64,000 nt of DNA from Nevskia ramosa DSM 11499 (lineage in GTDB: Bacteria > Pseudomonadota > Gammaproteobacteria > Nevskiales > Nevskiaceae): assembly GCF_000420645.1 (NCBI RefSeq), contig NZ_ATVI01000011.1, positions 170,578 through 234,577 of the forward strand, given 5' to 3'. Positions within the stretch are counted from its first letter, which is position 1. Each line of letters begins with the position of its first letter. Shown here piece after piece: positions 28,587 through 36,902 of the stretch. Made by a program: the position numbers and the translations under genes. The notes under the pieces were generated by a model. The model saw nothing but the letters and a program-made list of their open reading frames with translations. It made no database searches and had not been told where the DNA came from.

Positions 28587-29723
28587 CTAGGCCTTTTCGG
28601 CTGCCGGCTTGGCCTTCTTGGTGATCGCGCTGATCGGAATCCGCACCGCCGCCGCATCGCTGCGATTGCCGTAGAGAATCGGCAGATCGGGCGCCATCGG
28701 GCCATCGATGTCCGGGCCGAACAGCGCCACGCGCGCCGCCTTCAGCGGGTTGGCGAAGGTGTCGTTGACCGCCGTGCCTTCGAAACCGCAGTGGGCCATG
28801 CAGTTATCGCACTTCGGGTTCTTGCCGACACCGTAGTTTTCCCACTGCGTGGTTTCCATCAGCTCCTTGTAGGTGCTGACATGACCTTCGTCGACGAGCA
28901 GGTAGCAGGGCTTCTGCCAGCCGAACACGTTGTAGGTCACCGTGCCCCAAGGCTCGCACTGGTAGGCCTGGTTGCCGGCGATGAAGTCGAGGAACATCGG
29001 CGACTGGTTGAACTTCCAGTTCGACTTGCGTGCCCGGCCGATGCGGAACACATCGCGGAACAGCTGCTTCGACGAGGTGCGGCCGAGGAACACGTCCTGA
29101 CGCGGCGCGTGCTGGTAGCTGTAGCCCGGCGACACGGTGATGCCTTCAACGCCCAGGGTCATCGCGTAGTCGAAGAAATCGGCGATCTCTTCCGGCGGCT
29201 CGCCGGAGAACAGCGTGCAGTTGATGGTGACGCGGAAGCCGCGCTCGACGCACATCTTGATCGCTTCGACAGCCTTGACGAAGACGCCGTCCATGCACAC
29301 CGATTCGTCGTGGCGCTTTTCCAGACCGTCGAGATGGATCGACATCGTCAGGTACGGCGACGGGGTGTAATCGTTGATGTGCTTCTTCAGCAGGATCGCG
29401 TTGGTGCACAGGTAGACGAATTTCTTCATCTTCACCAGGCCGGCGACGATCTGCGGCATTTCCTTGTGAATCAGCGGCTCGCCGCCCGGAATCGAGACCA
29501 TCGGCGCGCCGCATTCGGCGGCGGCGGCCAGCGCCTTCTCGACGCTGACGCGCTGCTGCAGGATGTCCTTCTCGTAATCGATCTTGCCGCAGCCGGCACA
29601 GGCGAGATTGCACTGGAACAACGGCTCCAGCATCAACACCAGCGGATAGCGCTTCACACCCGCAAGCTTCTTGCCGAGAAGGTAGCGTGCGACGGTGACC
29701 TGCTGGATAAGCGGAACGCCCAT
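28587..29723 (-). CDS. hpnH: Adenosyl-hopane transferase (radical SAM)
   Basis: The 378-residue radical SAM enzyme adds the 5'-deoxyadenosyl radical to hopene (diploptene), making adenosylhopane, the first side-chain step of C35 hopanoids. The start MGVPLIQQVTVARYLLGKKL is diagnostic. The [4Fe-4S] CX3CX2C is CNLACAGC at about residue 38, with SIPGGEPLIH as the GGE motif, and a later Cys pair in CDNCMAHCGFEG. Length is normal. It stands in the same run as the mevalonate genes, tying isoprenoid supply to hopanoid use. Confidence 0.94.
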   Translation of the reverse strand: MGVPLIQQVTVARYLLGKKLAGVKRYPLVLMLEPLFQCNLACAGCGKIDYEKDILQQRVSVEKALAAAAECGAPMVSIPGGEPLIHKEMPQIVAGLVKMKKFVYLCTNAILLKKHINDYTPSPYLTMSIHLDGLEKRHDESVCMDGVFVKAVEAIKMCVERGFRVTINCTLFSGEPPEEIADFFDYAMTLGVEGITVSPGYSYQHAPRQDVFLGRTSSKQLFRDVFRIGRARKSNWKFNQSPMFLDFIAGNQAYQCEPWGTVTYNVFGWQKPCYLLVDEGHVSTYKELMETTQWENYGVGKNPKCDNCMAHCGFEGTAVNDTFANPLKAARVALFGPDIDGPMAPDLPILYGNRSDAAAVRIPISAITKKAKPAAEKA

Positions 29724-29850
29724 GGGTTCTCCAAAACTCTAGTGACTGCGCCAGAAGGCGCTGCTGTGACGACTCCGCCGACCGCTCGCGGTGCCTTTTG
29801 CTAAGAGTGAGGAACTGGCCTGATCCAGACCAGTCCCCGAATCCTGCATT

Positions 29851-30453
29851 TTATGCCAAAGACGCCAGCGGCTGCCGCGCGTATACCCCGGCGTGCTGCG
29901 CGCGGATGCGCGCCCACTCGATCTTGAACCACGGCGTGAAGCGTTCCGGGCTCGCCTCGATCTCGGCATCGAGGGCATCCGGCGCGATGTAGCGGATCGC
30001 CGAAATCTCGTTGGCGTTGACCACCGGGGCCACATCGCTGCGGCCGGCATAGACCCAGCACAGCTCATGCTCGGCGCCGGTGGCGTCGAACTGGGCCTGG
30101 TACTGGAACTTGAACAGGAAATCGAAGCGGCATTCGAAGCCGAGTTCTTCCTTCAACCGGCGATGGATCGCGATATCCATGGTTTCGCCGCGGCGCGGGT
30201 GGCTGCAGCAGGTGTTCGACCAGAACTGGCCCCACAGCCGCTTGCCCGCCGCGCGCTGCTGCAGCAGCAGTTCGCCAGCCGAATTGAACACGAACAGCGA
30301 GAACGCGCGATGCAGGGTGCCGTGGCCCATGTGGGCTTCGGCCTTCAGCAGGTAGCCGACTTCGTTGTCCTGCTCGTCGACCAGGATCAGCGGCTCGTCG
30401 TCGAACGAGACCACCTCGTGCACGCCGCCAACCGCCATTTTCATGTCACCCAA
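29851..30453 (-). CDS. idi: Isopentenyl-diphosphate delta-isomerase, type 1 (Nudix)
   Basis: The 200-residue Nudix enzyme interconverts IPP and DMAPP. LHRAFSLFVFNSAGELLLQQR leads to the catalytic Cys in FWSNTCCSHPRRGE, the Nudix helix RRLKEELGFE, and the second catalytic Glu in EHELCWVYAG. The frame opens at a TTG overlapping the upstream stop by 8 bp, with GGAGGT five bases before it. The ATG nine bases later (MKMAVGG) is the alternative. It supplies DMAPP to the FPP synthase encoded at the far end of the cluster. Confidence 0.92.
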   Translation of the reverse strand: MGDMKMAVGGVHEVVSFDDEPLILVDEQDNEVGYLLKAEAHMGHGTLHRAFSLFVFNSAGELLLQQRAAGKRLWGQFWSNTCCSHPRRGETMDIAIHRRLKEELGFECRFDFLFKFQYQAQFDATGAEHELCWVYAGRSDVAPVVNANEISAIRYIAPDALDAEIEASPERFTPWFKIEWARIRAQHAGVYARQPLASLA

Positions 30454-32773
30454 TGCGCACCTCCAGACCCGAATAACCCGCGTCGCGCAGCGCGGCGATG
30501 ACCCGCTCCGGATGTTCCGGCGCCAGCGCGATGATCGAACCGCCGCCGCCGCCGCCGGTCAGCTTGGCGCCGAGGGCACCCTGCTCGCGGCAGATCTGCA
30601 CCATTTCCTCGATTTCCCAGCTCGACACCCGCAGCGCATTGAGCAGACCGTGGCAGACATTCATCAGATCGCCAAGGCGCTCGAGCTGATAATTCTGCAC
30701 CGCGTCGACCCCTTGCAAGGTCAGCGCGTCGATCTGCCGGAAGATGTTTTCGTACAGCTCCGGGTTCTTCAGCCAGGCCGCACGAACGCCGCCCACGGTT
30801 TTCGCGGTCAGGCTTTCCTTGCCGCTGATGCCGACCACCAGCGGAATCGGCTTGGCGAGCGCCAGCGGCTTCATCAGCAGCGGCTGGCCTTCATGCGCGC
30901 GGCGATAGAGCAGCGGCTTGCCGAAGGTGGCGACGGTGTTGTCGATGCCGCTCGGCGTGCCGTGGGCAACCTTCTCGCACTCGAAGGCCAGCGCGTTGAT
31001 CTCGTCGTCGGTATGGCCGAGCTTGAAGTGCTGGTCGAGCGCACGGATCACCGCAACCGCCATCGCCGCCGAGCCGCCCAAGCCCATGCCGCGCGGCACG
31101 TTGGGGAACACTTCGATGCGCAAGCTGCGCTCGGTCAAGCCAAGCTTGTCGAAAACGATGCCCAAGCTACGCTGGAACGAATCGCGATGCGCCGGATCCT
31201 TGTGCAGGCGCGATTCGACGCCCCAGCGCGGAATGATCAGGTCGACACCCGGATTGGCGCTGCCGCTGTCGCCATCCTGCACGCTGGCCTCGATGGCCAG
31301 CGGCACCGGTGCGGCAATCGCATGGCTGCCGTAAACCACCGCATGTTCGCCGAGCAGGATGATCTTGCCGTGACCCTGGGAGCGCGGCGCGTTCGACGTC
31401 GGCTCCTCGCCACCAGCTTCCTGACGCAGGGCTTTCTTGACCTGCACGACGATTTCCTGCGCCTTCCAGATCTTGATGTCGCCGCCTTCGATCAGGCGCT
31501 CGACCACGGTTTCGAAGATCTCCGGCGAGGCTCCAGCGGCCAGCGCCACCGAGCGCGCGTGCAGGGTCATGTGACCCTGCTGGATGCCTTCGGTGGCCAA
31601 GGCGCGGATCGCCGAGAAGTTCTGCGCGAGACCGACGGTGCCCATCACCATCGCCAGTTCGCGCGCCGAGGTGGCGCCGAGCAGGCGGTGGTTCAGCGCT
31701 ACGGTCGGGTTCGACTGCAACGGGCCGCCGACGGTACCGACCTTCATCGGAATCTCGATCTCGCCGACCAGCGCGCCGTCGTCGCCCTTGTACCAGCGGG
31801 TCAGCGAGGTATAGCGGCCAGAGCGCGCCGCATAGGCATGGGCACCGGCTTCGATCGCGCGCCAGTCATTGCCGGTGGCCAGCGCGACGGCATCGACGCC
31901 GTTCATCACACCCTTGTTATGGGTCGCCGCACGATACGGATCGACGCTGGCGAAATCGGTGGCCAGCACGATGCCGTCACGCACTTCCTCGCCCGAGAAA
32001 CCCTTGCCGGCGAGACGCGCGACCGGAATCACGCACTTGGCGCGGACCAGCGCGCGATCGGTGAGGTTCGACAGGATGCGCAGAAAGACCTTGCCGCCGG
32101 TGATCGACTCGACCAGCGAGGCCAGGCCTTCGCACATCGTGTTGACCAGGTTCGCGCCCATCGCATCGCAGGTGTCGACGACCAGATGCAGCACCATCAT
32201 GTCGCCGCGGCCATCGGGCCGCGGGTGCAGGTGGATCTCGACATCGCGGGCACCGCCGCCACGGGCGACCATCTGCGGATGTAGCGAATTGGCGAGGTTC
32301 AGCAGTTCGGCCTTGCGCTGCAGCAGCGCGCTCTGGGCGCGCGGCACGTTGGGAATATCGACGACCTGGATCTGGCCGATCAGCATCGACTCGTCCATCT
32401 CGGCCGTGAAGCCACCGGCGCCCCGAACGATCTTGGCGGCGCTGGAAAGTGCAGCGACGATCGACGGTTCCTCGACCACCAGCGGGATCACGTAGTCCTT
32501 GCCGTTGATCAGGAAGTTGAGCCCCAAACCGACCGGCAAGCCCATGACCCCGACGACGTTCTCGATCATCTTGTCGGCGCGATGCAGCGACAAGGTGTGC
32601 TCGCCGGAAATCATCTGCTGGTAGTCGGCTTCCGACACCCAGCCGCGCTCGCGCATCAGCCGCACGCGATCGCTGACCGACAGCTTGTAGAACTCCGGGA
32701 TCCTCGATTTATCGAGCGATTGGTCGGGCGACTTGGCCGCGGCGGGCGCGGTGGGTTGGGGTTCGGCACTCAT
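30446..32773 (-). CDS. Fused HMG-CoA reductase - mevalonate kinase
   Basis: The single 775-residue frame holds two complete enzymes. Residues about 20-445 are a class II HMG-CoA reductase: ENVVGVMGLPVG (catalytic Glu), DAMGANLVNTMCEG, HNKGVMNGVDAV (Lys), TGNDWRAIE (Asp) and GIQQGHMTLHAR (His). A short Gly/Glu/Pro/Ser linker follows (about 446-462). Residues about 463-775 are a GHMP mevalonate kinase: GHGKIILLGEHAVVYG, PRGMGLGGSAAMAVAV, GTPSGIDN and LGAKLTGGGGGGSI. The product would convert HMG-CoA through mevalonate to 5-phosphomevalonate without release. It overlaps the phosphomevalonate kinase gene by 4 bp. I know of acetyltransferase-HMGR fusions (Enterococcus MvaE) but not this pairing. 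Confidence 0.93.
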   Translation of the reverse strand: MSAEPQPTAPAAAKSPDQSLDKSRIPEFYKLSVSDRVRLMRERGWVSEADYQQMISGEHTLSLHRADKMIENVVGVMGLPVGLGLNFLINGKDYVIPLVVEEPSIVAALSSAAKIVRGAGGFTAEMDESMLIGQIQVVDIPNVPRAQSALLQRKAELLNLANSLHPQMVARGGGARDVEIHLHPRPDGRGDMMVLHLVVDTCDAMGANLVNTMCEGLASLVESITGGKVFLRILSNLTDRALVRAKCVIPVARLAGKGFSGEEVRDGIVLATDFASVDPYRAATHNKGVMNGVDAVALATGNDWRAIEAGAHAYAARSGRYTSLTRWYKGDDGALVGEIEIPMKVGTVGGPLQSNPTVALNHRLLGATSARELAMVMGTVGLAQNFSAIRALATEGIQQGHMTLHARSVALAAGASPEIFETVVERLIEGGDIKIWKAQEIVVQVKKALRQEAGGEEPTSNAPRSQGHGKIILLGEHAVVYGSHAIAAPVPLAIEASVQDGDSGSANPGVDLIIPRWGVESRLHKDPAHRDSFQRSLGIVFDKLGLTERSLRIEVFPNVPRGMGLGGSAAMAVAVIRALDQHFKLGHTDDEINALAFECEKVAHGTPSGIDNTVATFGKPLLYRRAHEGQPLLMKPLALAKPIPLVVGISGKESLTAKTVGGVRAAWLKNPELYENIFRQIDALTLQGVDAVQNYQLERLGDLMNVCHGLLNALRVSSWEIEEMVQICREQGALGAKLTGGGGGGSIIALAPEHPERVIAALRDAGYSGLEVRIG

Positions 32774-33855
32774 GCTTCGACACTCTCCGTTATCGCGATC
32801 CGCAGGCCGGTCACATCGACCGCCAGCGGCACGCTGGCGAACCCGGCTGCTGCCAGCTGCGCGACGGCAGCAGTCAGACGCTCGGGGTCCGTTGCAAACA
32901 ACACGCCGACGTCACCACCACCGGCACCACAAGGCTTGTAGACCACACCTTCATGCGAGGCTGCGATGGCAGCGATCGCCACATGTTCTTCGGAATAGAT
33001 GCTGACGCCGCTGGCCAGGCCGAGCGCACGCAGATCGTTGGCGTAGCTCGACGCACAGCTCAGGAAGCCCGCCGCATCAGCGGCCGCGAGTGCTTCGACG
33101 GCAGCCGAAGCGATCGAGCTCAGCGCGTCCATCCGGGTTCGGTATTCGGCTTCGTGATCGAGCCGCCAGGCGCGCAGGATCGACAGGAACTTCGGCGTCG
33201 ACGCTGAACGGCCGGACCAGATGAAACGCTGGTGCAGACCGGCTGGCCAGGTCAGCGGCCGTGCGCTTGGCGTGGTACCGCCGTCGTACAGCTGATAGGC
33301 GATGACGCCGCCGATCAGGCTGGTCGCGACATCGACACCACTGCCCTGTCCGCCCTGGAACTTGCGATGCAAGGCCAAGAGGCGCGGCAGCCAGCTGGCA
33401 TGGCTCGCTGCATCGTCCGCTTGTCCTGCGCGAGCAACGAAGGCCATCGCCAAGGCAACGGTCAGCGCGGCGCTGGAGCCGAGCCCGAGTTTGGGACGTT
33501 CTGCATTCTGCGTATCGAAGAACGCCGAGGTATCGAGTGCCAGATGGAAGCCGCTGCCGGCAGCCGGCGCCAGGCCTTCATCGGCCAGGCCGCGCAGCAC
33601 TTCGTCGACCAGACTCAAGCGGGCGGCATCGGCGCCGGCAGCCTGCCAGTCCGGCAGACCATTGCTGCCGATCGAAAACGGAGTGCGCGCCTTCAGCACG
33701 TCCGGCGCGAACACTTCGCAGCGCGGGCCGGGCTGCGCCGTCAGCTTTGCCACCGCGCGACGATCGACGGCCATCGCCACCGCCGGCGCGCCTTCGAGCA
33801 CGGCGTACTCGCCGAGCAGCACCAGCTTGCCGGGCGCCGATGCTGCGATGTTCAT
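32770..33855 (-). CDS. Phosphomevalonate kinase (GHMP family)
   Basis: The 361-residue kinase begins ASAPGKLVLLGEYAVLEGAPA and contains the phosphate loop KLGLGSSAALTVAL, the PMK-typical FQGGQGSGVDVATSLIGG and the C-terminal KPCGAGGGDVGVLF. These match bacterial phosphomevalonate kinases rather than mevalonate kinase. It phosphorylates 5-phosphomevalonate to the diphosphate. The 4-bp overlap with the fusion gene downstream indicates translational coupling. Confidence 0.9.
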   Translation of the reverse strand: MNIAASAPGKLVLLGEYAVLEGAPAVAMAVDRRAVAKLTAQPGPRCEVFAPDVLKARTPFSIGSNGLPDWQAAGADAARLSLVDEVLRGLADEGLAPAAGSGFHLALDTSAFFDTQNAERPKLGLGSSAALTVALAMAFVARAGQADDAASHASWLPRLLALHRKFQGGQGSGVDVATSLIGGVIAYQLYDGGTTPSARPLTWPAGLHQRFIWSGRSASTPKFLSILRAWRLDHEAEYRTRMDALSSIASAAVEALAAADAAGFLSCASSYANDLRALGLASGVSIYSEEHVAIAAIAASHEGVVYKPCGAGGGDVGVLFATDPERLTAAVAQLAAAGFASVPLAVDVTGLRIAITESVEA

Positions 33856-33876
33856 GAGCGGGTCATGGGTCGGCGC

Positions 33877-34905
33877 TTACGCAGCAGCCAGATCAGCGAC
33901 GGGGATCAGACGCGCCGGGCCACCGAGACCGGTCTCGACGACGTTCAGCACACCCGGCACTTCGCGCAGCGCAGCGGCCACCGCGGCAGCGGCCGACGGC
34001 AGGCAGACCGCTTTCAGCTGCGGGCCGGCGTCGATGGTGAAAAACACCGGTACGCCTTTGGCACGCAGGCTACGCACGCAATGCATTGCCGCCACCGTCG
34101 CCGCGTTCCAGTACAGCAGGCCGGGCTTCGCGGCCAGCGCCAGCGCGTGCATCTTCAGACAGCTGTGTTCGGAGATATCGGCCAGCCGCTCGAAATCACG
34201 CGCGGCAATCGCGGCGCGGGCTTCGGCGAGATCGGCGTCCTGGCTATCGATCCAGGCCTGCTGATACGGACTGGTATCGGCCGTGCGGTTCATGCCCTCG
34301 GTCGAGCCGATTGCTTTCTCGGCCGTCGAGGTGATCGCGACGGCGACGCTCAGCGGCCAGGCAGCGGCTTCGAGCAGCGGCGTGGCGACCGAATCCTCGC
34401 CATCGGCCTGCTGGCCGTGCGCCCATTCGACATAGCCGCCGAAGATCGAGCGCGCCGCCGAGCCGGAGCAGCGCCGCGCCAGCACCGATTGCTGGGCTGG
34501 CGTCAGGCGCAGGCCCAGCGCTGCATCGCCGGCCATGACCATCGCCGCGAAGCCGGAGGCCGACGAAGCCAGACCGGCGCCGGTCGGGAAGTTGTTCTCA
34601 CTGATCACTTCGGCGCGCGTCGTAACCCCGGCGCGGGCGCGCAGCAGGTCGAGACAGGCGCTGGTGCGCTTCAGCTGCTTGGCGTCGACGTTGCCGTTCA
34701 AGGTCATGGTATCGGCCTCGAGCGCGTCATCGAAGCGGACTTCGGTGCGCGTCCAGAGCGTGTCCAGAGTGATCGACAGCGAACCGACCACCGGCAGGTT
34801 CAGGCGCAGGTCGCGCTTGCCCCAGTACTTGATCAGCGCAATGTTCGGCTGGGCCTGGGCCGCAGCGCGACGGGAAACGTCCAGCGTCGTCGACATCACG
34901 CTCAT
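33877..34905 (-). CDS. mvaD: Diphosphomevalonate decarboxylase
   Basis: The ~342-residue GHMP-fold enzyme performs ATP-dependent decarboxylation of mevalonate diphosphate to IPP. It has the invariant NIALIKYWGKRD, the phosphate loop LASSASGFAAMVMAG and the catalytic SGSAARSIFGGYVEW. The start could be the ATG at 34905 (MSVMSTT) or 34896 (MSTTLDV); a longer frame upstream lacks conservation. It is the first gene of the minus-strand mevalonate/hopanoid run, 21 bp before the phosphomevalonate kinase gene. Confidence 0.93.
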   Translation of the reverse strand: MSVMSTTLDVSRRAAAQAQPNIALIKYWGKRDLRLNLPVVGSLSITLDTLWTRTEVRFDDALEADTMTLNGNVDAKQLKRTSACLDLLRARAGVTTRAEVISENNFPTGAGLASSASGFAAMVMAGDAALGLRLTPAQQSVLARRCSGSAARSIFGGYVEWAHGQQADGEDSVATPLLEAAAWPLSVAVAITSTAEKAIGSTEGMNRTADTSPYQQAWIDSQDADLAEARAAIAARDFERLADISEHSCLKMHALALAAKPGLLYWNAATVAAMHCVRSLRAKGVPVFFTIDAGPQLKAVCLPSAAAAVAAALREVPGVLNVVETGLGGPARLIPVADLAAA

Positions 34906-35058
34906 AAATGGTGCACGGGGGTCGCGGTCGAGAGAGGGCAAAGCCCGCGAAAACGGGGCCAGCACGAAGGACAGTCAGACAGATGTGACAGTTTCACGAG
35001 CGAAGTTTACTAGACCGTCATCGAGACGACGAACAGGGACCCCCTATGCCCTACCTCG

Positions 35059-35559
35059 TCACGGCGACGGCAGCGCCGCGACCCGCGTCCAGACCGAGGT
35101 CATGCCGAAGATCGGCAGACCGAAATAGCCACGCAGATTCAGGTGATCACGATCGGCGAGCGAGACCTGGACGCTGTAGGTGCGGCCGTCGTTGCAGCTG
35201 TAGACGCGGCCGTCGAGCCAGTGATCCTGACCGTCGAAGTGCAGGCCTTTCAGCATCGGCAGGCCGATCAGCGGCCGCTGGCGCAGCGCCGGGTCCGGAT
35301 TGCGCCGATCGAGCAGCGGCTTGCCGTTCAAGGCCGGGCCGTCCTTTTCGTCATAGGTCTTGTCGAGCAGCCAGGCGATCGAGCCGTGGTACTCGCTGCC
35401 GGCCGGGCCATCGACCGGATGGATGTCGATCACCGCGTCCTTCGAGGCGATCAGCCAGCGGCCGACGATCGCGTCCGGCGACCACGGCGCATCGGCTGCC
35501 GTTCTGATTGGCAGCACGGTGATCGCGACCAGCGCGATGACTCTCAGAAGCGGCGGCAC
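35059..35559 (-). CDS. DUF2147 family secreted protein
   Basis: The 166-residue protein has a short signal peptide (VIALVAITVLPIRTAADA) and the DUF2147 pattern: IVGRWLIASKDAVIDIHP, YHGSIAWLLDK, LIGLPMLKGLHFDGQDHWLDGRVYSCNDGRTY and LRGYFGLPIFGMTSVWTR. Members are small periplasmic beta-rich proteins of unknown role. It sits between the mevalonate run and the divergent hpnI operon, and may be in the same transcription unit as mvaD. Confidence 0.85.
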   Translation of the reverse strand: MPPLLRVIALVAITVLPIRTAADAPWSPDAIVGRWLIASKDAVIDIHPVDGPAGSEYHGSIAWLLDKTYDEKDGPALNGKPLLDRRNPDPALRQRPLIGLPMLKGLHFDGQDHWLDGRVYSCNDGRTYSVQVSLADRDHLNLRGYFGLPIFGMTSVWTRVAALPSP

Positions 35560-35708
35560 GGCTCGGTCTGCGTCATCGAAATACCGACTCCAGGGGATGG
35601 CAAGACCTTACACAAGGCACCTCCGCGACGCAGCGCACAGCGGCACCAAACTTGCGCCGCTACCATGTGGCGACTCCCTGCCGCTTATCCGGACTGCCTC
35701 GGCCCGTC

Positions 35709-36902
35709 GTGACCCTCGCCCCCATCCTCGGCCACGCCTTGCTGATCGCCACTGGCGGTTACGCACTGCTGAGCCTGCTGGCCTGCCGCTGGTGGCAGCG
35801 CCGCGTGCGGCAACCGCCGGCGGTGTCCGCAACGCAGCCGGTATCGGTGCTGAAGCCGCTGTACGGTGATGAACCCGGCCTGTACGACAACCTGCGCAGC
35901 TTCTGTCTGCAGGACCATCCGCACTATCAACTGGTGTTCGGCCTGCATAGCGCGAACGATGCCGCGCTGGCCACCGTCGAGCGCCTGCGTGCCGAGTTTC
36001 CGCGGCAGGACATCGCTGTGGTCATCGATGCCCGCGTGCATGGCCTGAACCTGAAGGTCAGCAATCTGATCAACCTGCTGCCGCGGGCGCGCCACGACTG
36101 GCTGCTGCTGGCCGACAGCGACATCCACGCGCCGTCCGATCTGCTGCGCCGGATCACTACGCCGCTAGCGGATCCGACGGTCGGCGTGATCACTTGCCTG
36201 TATCACGGCGCAGCACTAGGTGGCCTGTGGTCGCGACTCGGCGCGCAGTTCATCGACGATTGGTTCGCGCCTTCGGTGACCCTCGCCCGCCGCTTCGGAT
36301 ACACCGATTACTCGTTTGGCGCGTCGATTGCCCTGCGTCGCGACGCGCTGAACGCCATCGGCGGCTTCGAAGCGCTGTCCCAGCACGTGGCGGATGACTA
36401 CTGGCTCGGCGAACTGACTCGCCGGCAAGGCCTGCGCACGGTCCTGTCGGAATGCAGCGTGCTGACCGATGTCGTCGAGCAGCGGCTCGCCGATCTCGCC
36501 GCTCGTGAACTGCGCTGGCTGCGCTCGATCCGCTCGATCGCGCCCCTCGGATATCTGTTCATGTTCATCTCGTTCGCCACGCCGATGGCCGTCGCCGGCT
36601 GGTTCATGGCCGGTGGAACGCTGCTGGCCAGCCTGCTCGCCAGCGCGGCCTTGGGCTTGCGCCTCGTGCTACATTCGGTCCAATCCAGATCGTTGGACGA
36701 TGCGTCTAAGCCTCTGGATTCCTTGAAGAATTTCGCGCTCGTTCCGGCACGTGATAGCCTTTCGCTACTGCTCTGGACGATCGCTCTCGCAGGCCGTGTG
36801 GTGCGCTGGCGCGGTCGCCAGATGAAGATTGCCCGGCGCGCGCGCCGCCCCGCCCGAACCCGAGCCCTGCAATGTCCGCCAGTCCGACGGCCCGAGCACT
36901 GA
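35709..36902 (+). CDS. hpnI: Hopanoid glycosyltransferase HpnI
   Basis: The ~397-residue ceramide-glucosyltransferase-like membrane enzyme has an N-terminal TM segment, VSVLKPLYGDEPGLYDNLRSF, LLADSDIHAPSDLL (DXD), GALSQ-like SFGASIALRRDAL, and the (D/E)DYWLGELTRRQG motif, then C-terminal TM helices. In Burkholderia HpnI adds N-acetylglucosamine to bacteriohopanetetrol, starting cyclitol-ether head-group synthesis. No ATG lies at the N-terminus: GTG 35709 is chosen, with GTG 35667 and TTG 35652 as alternatives. It overlaps hpnJ by 31 bp. Confidence 0.9.
   Translation: MTLAPILGHALLIATGGYALLSLLACRWWQRRVRQPPAVSATQPVSVLKPLYGDEPGLYDNLRSFCLQDHPHYQLVFGLHSANDAALATVERLRAEFPRQDIAVVIDARVHGLNLKVSNLINLLPRARHDWLLLADSDIHAPSDLLRRITTPLADPTVGVITCLYHGAALGGLWSRLGAQFIDDWFAPSVTLARRFGYTDYSFGASIALRRDALNAIGGFEALSQHVADDYWLGELTRRQGLRTVLSECSVLTDVVEQRLADLAARELRWLRSIRSIAPLGYLFMFISFATPMAVAGWFMAGGTLLASLLASAALGLRLVLHSVQSRSLDDASKPLDSLKNFALVPARDSLSLLLWTIALAGRVVRWRGRQMKIARRARRPARTRALQCPPVRRPEH

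Noticed and set aside
30365..32284. Long plus-strand open frame (639 codons) opposite the HMGR-MVK fusion
   Set aside because: It is antisense to a gene with all catalytic motifs, and its composition is typical of a shadow frame.
34905..35000. TGTCA-like repeats upstream of mvaD as a second Pho box
   Set aside because: On the minus strand CTGTC occurs three times but with 8-9 base spacing, not the 11-base period required for PhoB.
33232..35013. Long plus-strand open frame (593 codons) opposite phosphomevalonate kinase and mvaD
   Set aside because: It is a shadow of two well-supported genes, with no recognisable domain.
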